A stretch of 64,000 nucleotides of DNA from Eulemur rufifrons (taxonomy: Eukaryota > Chordata > Mammalia > Primates > Lemuridae). The notes under the pieces were generated by a model. The model ran no database searches and was not told the origin of the DNA. It saw only the letters and a list, made by a program, of their open reading frames with translations. This document shows positions 60,773 to 64,000 of the stretch, piece after piece. The stretch covers positions 15,862,193-15,926,192 of the forward strand of contig NC_091012.1 in assembly GCF_041146395.1 (NCBI RefSeq), read 5' to 3'. Position 1 is the stretch's first letter. Every line of letters begins with the position of its first letter. A program made the translations under genes and the position numbers.

Positions 60773-61499
60773 CTTCTAACTGGAGACCCATGGTGAGCTT
60801 CGGAATGGGCCAGGCCCCTGGCTCTGGTACATACCGGATCCATAGCAGTCACCCCCAGCACCGGCGATCTGCGAGCGCGCAATCGCCAACTTGGGTAACA
60901 AAGCCAAGTCACTGCAGAGCAATAGGGTGCCAAGAGGCTCCCTGGACGGCCCCCTCCCCTGGTCCACGGACTTTATATAGGGGCCCTGCCCACGTGTAAA
61001 CACCGAATACTTTTCCAGTAGCGAGAGTGTGGAACCTGATCCCTGGGGACATTGGGCCAAGGCAGACTTTTGCCCGTGGGAGCTAGAGCAACTGGGGTGC
61101 TGAGTGAGCGAGGGCACCGTCCACTCCCCATAGCTAGTATCTTTCCTGTGGATAGAGACAGAAACCTCCCCTATAGAGGAAGAACCAAAGGGAAACAAAC
61201 AAACAAACAAAGATAATTTCGGTCTACTACTAGTGTGGACACTGCCTGCCTTCTGAAAGACCACAACACAGTGTCCTAACTTGCCAAAGCGGTCTTGGAT
61301 CACTCCAATCCTCCGGGATTGGACCCATCAGAAGCAGTCCCCCAACTGAAATAGAAAAATCTCTAAACAATACACAACAGTCTCCTCCTCTTGCCAAAAG
61401 AAGCAACATACCTAGACTGCTTCACAGCTTAAGAATAGAGCACAAAGAGTGCTGTTAAACAGACTAAATCTATAAGAAAAGATCCAATGATAAATCTAG

Positions 61500-62503
61500 A
61501 TGGGAAGGGCCCAGCAAAAAAACACAAGAAGCACAAAGAATCAAACGGAAAGCTCATCCCCAAAGAGAAATACCAGCTCTCAACCATTTGACACAAACCA
61601 GACTCAAGACACCAACATGTCACAGGGAGAATTCCAATTATGGATCATAAACAAGCTGAACAATATACAAGAATGAATGGATAACCAATACAAGGAAACC
61701 ACAAAAAAATACAGGATTTGGAGGAAAAATTCACTAAAGAAATTGAAATATTGAAGAAAAACCAAACTGAACTCCTAGAAATGAAGAATTCACTCAGAGA
61801 GCTACAAAACACTGTGGAAAGTCTCAAGAGCAGGGTAAATCAAACAAAGGAAAGAATCTCAGAAATTGAAGATAACTCCTTCCAACTAAATAAGTCAGTC
61901 AGAGAGATAGATCGAAAAAGTAAGAGAAATGATCTGAGTCTTCAAGAAATGTGGGATTATGTGAAGAAACCTAACTTGAGAGTTATTGGCATTCCTGAGG
62001 GTGAAGAAGATAATAAGGAAGGGTTGGACAAGCTATTTGAAGACATAATCGAGGAAAATTTTCCAGGCCTTGCCAATACTCTAGACATACAGATTCAAGA
62101 AGCTCAAAGGAACCCTGGGAGATTCATAGCAAATAGGAAAACACCACGCCACATAGTCATCAGGCTGACCAAAATATCCACTAAAGAGTCCCTTCTCCGA
62201 GCTGTAAGGAGAAAGAAACAAGTAACTTACAGAGGAAAACCCATCAGTATTATGCCAGATTTCTCAGCTGAAACCTTACAAGCAAGAAGAGGTTGGGGCC
62301 CCATTTTCACGCTTCTGAAACAGAATAATGCCCAGCCTAGAATCTTGTACCCAGCTAAGCTAAGTTTTCTATACGAAGGAGAAATTAAGACATTCTCAGA
62401 TAAACAAAGGTTGAGGGAATTCACCAAGACAAGACCAGCCCTCCAAGAAGTACTCAAAAGAGAGTTACACACGGATCAGCACAAGAAAGATCCACGAATG
62501 TAA
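61500..62503 (+). pseudogene. L1 ORF1 (RNA-binding protein), broken
   Basis: ORF1p is a trimeric RNA-binding chaperone needed in cis for retrotransposition. The natural start is ATG at 61500 (MGRAQQKNTRSTKNQ), giving an expected length of about 335 residues, normal for the family. Codon 59 is TGA at 61674-61676, probably from an Arg CGA. One base is missing in the A run at 61703-61709. From there the frame is open to 62503: a coiled coil with heptads (about 61740-61930), then the RRM and C-terminal domain with LRVIGIPEGEE, TPRHIVIRL, SAETLQARR and YPAKLSFLYEGE. The TGA and the frameshift prevent full-length protein. Confidence 0.92.
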
Positions 62504-62542
62504 AACTACTCAAGAGCTAAAGATCAAATTCCAGATACCATA

Positions 62543-64000
62543 ATGGCTCAGGAGAGAAAACATCGCAATGAAGTGCTACCCAACAAGCTGAACAAAAAAC
62601 CGTCTCACTTATCAGTTTTCTCAATAAATGTGATTGGCTTGAATTCCCTGCTCAAGAGACATAGACTGGCCCGATGGATAAAAAACACAATCCAAGTATC
62701 TGCTGCTTTCAAGAAACACACCTAACGTGCAAAGATGCATTTAGACTGAAAATAAAAGGATGGAAATCAGTATTTCAAGCAAACGGTAACCAAAAGAAAG
62801 CTGGTGTGGCAATCTTAATTTCCAATAACTTAGCTTTCAAACCAACAAAAATAATAAAAGACAAAGATGGCTACTACATACTGGTCAAGGGCACAATTGA
62901 ACAAGAAGCCATGACTATACTCAATATATATGCACCCAACCTAGGTGCACCTAGATTCATAAAGCAAACCCTACTAGATCTGAACCAAATGGTAGATAAC
63001 AATACTGTAATAGCTGGAGACTTTAACATCCCACTGACAGTACAGGACAGATCCTCTAAACAGAAAATAAACAAAGACATAATGGATCTAAATAGAATGC
63101 TAGCACAAATGGGCATGGCTGACATCTATAGGACATTCAACCCAAAGTCCACAGAATATACATTCTTCTCATCAGCTCACGGGACATTCTCTAAGATTGA
63201 CCATGTCCTAGGACATAAAGCATGTCTTAAATATTTCAAAAAAATAGAAATTATACCATGCATCTTCTCAGATCACAGCGGAATAAAAGTAACAATGAAC
63301 ACAAACAGAAACCCTCACTCTTACTCAAAGTCATGAAAGCTAAATAACTTTCTCCTGAATAATTATTCTATAAAGGAAGAAATCAAGATGGAAATCAAAA
63401 GTTTCTTTGAATTAAATGACAATGGAGATACAACTTATCAAAATCTATGGGATGCAGCTAAAGCAGTCCTGAGAGGGAAATTCATATCCATAAATGCCTA
63501 TATCAAAAAGACAGAAAACATGCAAATAGACAACCTAACGAATAGACTCAAAGAGCTTGAGAAAGAAGAACAGAACGACCCCAAACCCAGCAGAAGGCGA
63601 GAAATTACTAAGATCAAATCAGAATTAAATGAAAAGGACAACAAAGAAACTATAAGGGAAATTAATAAAACAAAAAGTTGTTTCTTTGAAAAGATAAACA
63701 AAATAGACACACCTCTGGCTAGACTAACCAAGAGCACAAAAGTAAAATCTCCATTAGGAACATGAAAGGAGAAATCACAACCGATGCTACAGAGATACAA
63801 AATATCATCTATGAATTCTACAAAAATCTTCATGCACACAAACTGGAGAATGCGGAGGAAATGGACAAATTTTTAGAAACACATAGTCTTCCCAGGCTCA
63901 ACCATGAAGAAATAGAGTACCTGAATAGACCAATATCAAAAACTGAAATCGAAACAGCAATAAAAAACCTTCCCAAAAAGAAAAGCCCTGGTACAGATGG
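62543..64000 (+). pseudogene. L1 ORF2 (endonuclease and start of RT), broken and cut by window end
   Basis: ORF2p combines an APE-type endonuclease with a reverse transcriptase. Start: ATG at 62543. The endonuclease residues are largely kept: the Asn of SINVIGLN, the Glu of CFQETHLTC, Asp and Asn of AGDFN, and the SDHSG histidine. The usual NxNG is changed to NVIG. A frameshift near 62690 splits the N-terminus. A TGA at 63334-63336 replaces a Trp codon (SKS-stop-KLNN). A further frame change lies near 63760. The frame then continues into the linker and reaches KKSPGTDG at the last bases. The RT catalytic box lies beyond the window. Confidence 0.92.

Larger units (their letters stand above)
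59235..61499 (+). promoter_or_regulatory. L1 5' UTR / internal promoter (CpG-rich)
   Basis: About 2.26 kb, longer than the roughly 0.9 kb human L1 5' UTR. It is the most CpG-rich DNA in the window. A YY1-type AAGATGGCGG motif lies at about 59248. The same modules recur: 'gccatcttgaaa...gaaaccgctcggg' near 59880 and 60290, and a third more diverged version near 60870. Apparent open frames here are shadows of composition. Confidence 0.75.
59235..64000 (+). mobile_element. L1 with full 5' UTR, running off the right end
   Basis: Begins 'gggagaagaactcaagatgg', the L1 5' end pattern with a YY1-like AAGATGGCGG core. Layout: CpG-rich 5' UTR 59235-61499, ORF1 61500-62503, ORF2 from 62543 to beyond 64000. 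It is 5' complete, unlike every other L1 here. ORF1 has a premature stop and a frameshift, and ORF2 has at least three breaks, so it cannot supply its own proteins. Confidence 0.9.

Noticed and set aside
60360..60791. A minus-strand frame encoding a Lys/Glu-rich protein of 143 codons
   Set aside because: It is the complement of the pyrimidine tract, so it is a composition artefact and not a nuclear protein.

Overview
This is nuclear DNA from a primate, most likely a strepsirrhine (a lemur or a relative). The evidence is many dimeric Alu SINEs, including a young copy at 6797-7139 with the diagnostic lemur/galago-type right-arm end, and many L1 copies that share a characteristic 3' UTR (a G-rich block, then a tail near 'cccccataatatgctgaaat'). 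Species assignment is inference from remembered repeat consensuses. I found no intact cellular protein-coding gene. The window is a gene-poor, repeat-dense mosaic with many gene relics.

Left part (1-20 kb): a class II (betaretrovirus-like) endogenous retrovirus reads leftward out of the window, with its 5' LTR, primer-binding site, splice donor and the start of gag visible. It sits inside the 3' end of an L1. A broken, intron-containing copy of a cyclin Y-like gene (closest to CCNYL1) runs on the minus strand from 15464 to at least 7830. Three exons are recognisable, with splice sites. A TAF10 retrocopy lies in its second intron. A possible retroposed 3' UTR ends near 20018.

Middle (20-47 kb): old Alu, L2 and MIR elements and a MaLR-like LTR come first. 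A relic of a RALGDS/RGL4-type RasGEF gene with intron structure lies at 30.5-31.8 kb. A cluster of L1 fragments follows, including a divergent head-to-head pair meeting at 35338/35339. Then come the last exon of a decayed ZNF91-type zinc-finger gene (39.1-39.9 kb), a fragment of a PKHD1L1-like coding sequence (41.6-42.3 kb), and three successive minus-strand L1 segments (43.0-47.0 kb).

Right part (47-64 kb): a stop-riddled vomeronasal type-1 receptor relic (49.35-50.17 kb), an internal L1 fragment, the 3' half of an ancient ERV-L provirus with RT, RNase H, integrase and dUTPase relics followed by an LTR-like stretch (54.3-58.5 kb), and a truncated family-2-type olfactory receptor relic (58.65-58.99 kb). 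Finally, an L1 with a complete-looking 2.26 kb 5' UTR starts at 59235 and runs off the right end. Its UTR carries tandem 73-75 bp units and a long pyrimidine tract. ORF1 and ORF2 both carry disabling changes.

The relics do not form a working system. The window shows repeated transposon nesting plus loss of two chemosensory receptors and several duplicated genes. I saw no CRISPR array, tRNA or rRNA gene, or new multi-gene system.
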